The position numbers were made by a program, and so were the translations under genes. Positions 61,361 to 64,000 of a DNA stretch of 64,000 bases are shown piece by piece. Origin of the DNA: Caprimulgus europaeus (lineage: Eukaryota; Chordata; Aves; Caprimulgiformes; Caprimulgidae); NCBI GenBank assembly GCA_907165065.1, contig OU015524.1, positions 60,367,295 to 60,431,294 on the forward strand, given 5' to 3'. Each line of letters begins with the position of its first letter. Positions within the stretch are counted from its first letter, which is position 1. Under the pieces are notes generated by a model. It made no database searches. It was not told where the DNA came from and was given only the letters and a program-made list of their open reading frames with translations.

Positions 61361-63743
61361 AGCATCTATTACTGTGGGAGAAGTAGTATTTTTTTACTAT
61401 GCCAGATGACGTTGCTGTAAAACAGACAAAATTTCACGCATACATGCCTTCCTTCAGTTCTGACATAGACTGAAGTAGCAATTTACAAAGCTAAAAGCAA
61501 GTTGAAAACAATTGCTCCAACTTTGAATGTTACTACTTGTATTCCGCATCCTGGGTTAAAATGGTAGAGAGTAAAAGGAAGGGATAGTGACGTGGAGCAG
61601 GGTACATCATCCTGTACCTTTTAAAATGAGTGCTAGTGATAAAGAAATAGCCTAGAACCTGCTTTTTAACCACAAAATATGAATAGAACTGCTACCTCTT
61701 CTGTTGCTGATCCCAGGTGCTTTGTTAGCTTTGTTAGAACCTCTAACAGAAACACGGAAGTGTCTACACTTACTCAGTTCTTTGTATTTTGAAGGTAAGG
61801 AAACTCTGAAAGCTTTCTGATGAGAACCACAACAACAAGCTCAACAGCTTTTTTCTGCTGTTCAATTAGATCTTGTAATGGCAGAAGGAGGCTATATTTA
61901 AAACAATATCAAAATTTTCATTGCCTGTTATTAGTCTTCTGAACCATCTAGTTGTCTTCCCACACAACAGATCATTGATTATAAACTAGTGGTGAGACAA
62001 ATCCTCAGCAGGAGGTTCATAATCACTATTCCATTATATCAGTGAAACTATGTTGATATATGACAACTGAGGAAGTCCAGAAGTTTTGCCCTAGTCATTG
62101 TTAATGGGATTTTCCCATGGTCCCATCTGTTCGCTTTCACTTTAAAGATTAAGCTATGTGTGTAGTATGGCAATAATAAGGAAAAAGCATTTTGGTCACT
62201 TTTGCTAAGACACTGACAATAGACATTACAATTAGCAAAGTAGTTAAGCCACTTATAGGCAAATCAGACTTTCAAACTGTCCTTAAATAGGCAAATTGAG
62301 AACAACTATGCTGTGATAAATGCCAAAGAGAGTGTAATCTCACCTGCAGATTTCCAACAGAAAAATTTCACTAGCTTCAACACACCTATATCATAAATGA
62401 GGTACCATGTAGGACTGTCTTATGATCTTGAGATGTTTACTCAACCAGTCTGTTATTTAACCTGGTATTTATTGATTGTCAGGTGAAAGAAACTGTTTGA
62501 GCAACATCAGTGAGTTTGCTGTACTTGCCCAATTTACTGGTCTCTCTTAAATTCTGTAATTTGAGTACTCCTCTTCGTAACAAGGTTCCTAGAGCTCCTT
62601 AAGAGGAACTTGAAAATTTTTAGCTTGTCTTTTTATAACTAAACCTTCTACAGAGCTCCTCTGATAACTAACAAACAAAATTTAGTAAAAGCACTAAGAC
62701 TAGCAAAAACAGAATGACAGACCCCAGTAATACCCCTGTACTGCTGAACATGAGCATGATACAAGAAAACTCTCCCCTTTCTGTCACCCATTCACATTTT
62801 TTCTTTTTACTGCTATCAATTTATGGGCAGGAACAGAAGACAACTTTACAGACTATTCCTATAGACAAGGGATTATAAAAAGCATAGCAAACTTCAGCTC
62901 CACTTCATCCCAACACAGACTACCCAATTAATATCAGCAGTGAAATTAAAGTGCGTTTTATGAAGTGCACCAATTCGTAGCTGCTCTTCAGTCAATAATC
63001 AGTACAGGTACTGATAACTCAAAATTGAATGGACCAGAGTAATAATGTAATAGTAACCGGGCAAGAGTAAGTTACGGTGCAAGCAACTGTGACTTAGTGT
63101 AATAGCAGCTCATAATAGTAGGTGCTTACAGACAGTGACTTTGATTTAGCAAAGATGTTTAATAAGAACTTAAAATACTTGCTTAACTACGTAATGTAGC
63201 AGGGGTGGTTTATGAAAAAGGTTAGTACTACATGTATTTTAACCAGTAAACAAATTCTTCTGTGGTCTCTTTATAACCTCTTTGTGCTTAGACCAGAATT
63301 TTGTCATCAGGTAATCTCACTTTGATACTCAGCAATCATATTCAGCTGTTGAAAACATATGCTTGTGAATACATACAATTTTATCATTCTTACTACAGTG
63401 TGCATGGCTACTACTTTCTAACAGGTATGGATATGCTTGCAGAGAATGCTAAATCCTCTGCTGATTTAGTGTCTTAATATAGTTAAAGAACTCCACTGAA
63501 ATCTGTTAGGAAAGAATCCATTTGCCCAATGATCATAATTCCTGATAAAATAAGCCCTCAAACAAAGAATACAGACTTTAGCAGCAGCAGTGACAACTCA
63601 CTGTAGCAAATTAGTGAGTTAAAGTTATTATTCTCACAGAAGCAGAGAAGAAATCTCAGTGGTCAACTCTATCAAATAACAGTGATGGACAGATGACTTT
63701 AAAGGAGAACTTTAATTGGAATTCATGTCCACCTATGAGAAAG
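61361..63743. other. Unique non-coding DNA
   Basis: AT-rich sequence with no gene, RNA or mobile element recognised. Confidence 0.6.
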
Positions 63744-64000
63744 AGTACTGGTTCTGGCTGGGATGGAGTTCATTTTCTTCTTAGCAGCTTTTATGGTCAA
63801 TTAGTGACTAGAAAGATGTTGATAACACATCAGTGTTTTGGCTATTGCTGAAGAGCACTTGAACAGCACTGAGCCTTTGTCTTCCTCCCACTCTGGCACC
63901 TCCAGCATGTAGGCTGGGGATGCACAATAGACTGTCAGAGTACACAGTTGGGACAGCTGACCCCAGCTGACCAAAAGAATATGTCCTATATCATAGGACA
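63744..64000 (+). mobile_element. Partial LTR, same family as 17814-18271, runs off the end
   Basis: From about 63750 the sequence reads CTGGTTCTGGCTGGGATGGA, the 5' part of the LTR family seen on the minus strand at 17.8 kb (there TCCTGGTTTTGGCTGG). It continues with shared words such as ATTTTCTTCTTAGCAGC and GTTGATAACACATCAGTGTT. It also has the middle portion (GGGACAGCTGACCCCAGCTG) that the other copy lacks. The first bases are changed (AGTACTGG instead of TGTCCTGG). The window ends before the 3' half, so solo LTR and 5' LTR of a longer provirus cannot be told apart. Confidence 0.75.

Noticed and set aside
1..64000. CRISPR arrays, tRNA, rRNA and known microRNA genes
   Set aside because: No spaced direct repeats, no tRNA A/B-box pair, and no well-known microRNA sequence found by eye on either strand.

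Overview
The window looks like nuclear DNA from a bird. It is AT-rich, CpG-poor and has no recognisable gene. The evidence for a bird is the repeat content: several copies of the CR1 non-LTR retrotransposon with the usual avian 3' end (a block reading like GGTCCCTTCCAACCC followed by ATTCTATG-type octamers), two well-bounded solo LTRs of avian endogenous-retrovirus type, a third LTR fragment, and a fragment of another avian LTR-type repeat. The species cannot be fixed from the sequence. No open reading frame shows a known domain, exon structure or homology that I recognise. The longest frames lie in simple repeats or transposon remnants. The best reading is intergenic DNA or one or more large introns.

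Layout. 1-14.7 kb is mostly unique DNA. It holds a pair of identical 12-bp POU-dimer (MORE) palindromes near 1.5 kb, a near-perfect RFX X-box at 3.5 kb, and an ancient palindromic MITE-like element at 12.3 kb. A perfect 27-copy pentamer array lies at 14.7 kb. From 17.8 to 24.5 kb is a transposon-rich block: a solo LTR with perfect 5-bp target duplications, two CR1 3' fragments, and a second solo LTR of another family with a TATA box and polyadenylation signals in order. At 29.4-30.7 kb is the longest CR1 copy, with a decayed reverse transcriptase.

30.7-36.8 kb is unique. It is followed by a 739-bp uninterrupted purine tract (36,817-37,555) built from GGAA and GAAA tetramers in changing higher-order patterns. 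An avian LTR-type fragment with internal tandem modules occupies 39.8-40.5 kb, and an older CR1 sits at 44.1-44.8 kb. The rest is mostly unique AT-rich DNA. Its main features are nested palindromes at 50.6 kb, a 26-A run at 54.0 kb, a compound pentamer array at 55.1 kb, a CTCF-like motif at 56.9 kb, a 24-bp perfect palindrome at 58.4 kb, and a very old CR1 fragment of the turtle/crocodile type at 61.0 kb. The window ends inside an LTR related to the one at 17.8 kb but in opposite orientation.

Nothing here amounts to a new molecular system. The most useful leads are the purine tract, the MORE pair, the two solo LTRs, the ancient CR1 and MITE fossils, and a few candidate regulatory sites in otherwise unique sequence. 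Repeat family assignments rest on remembered consensus patterns and were not searched.
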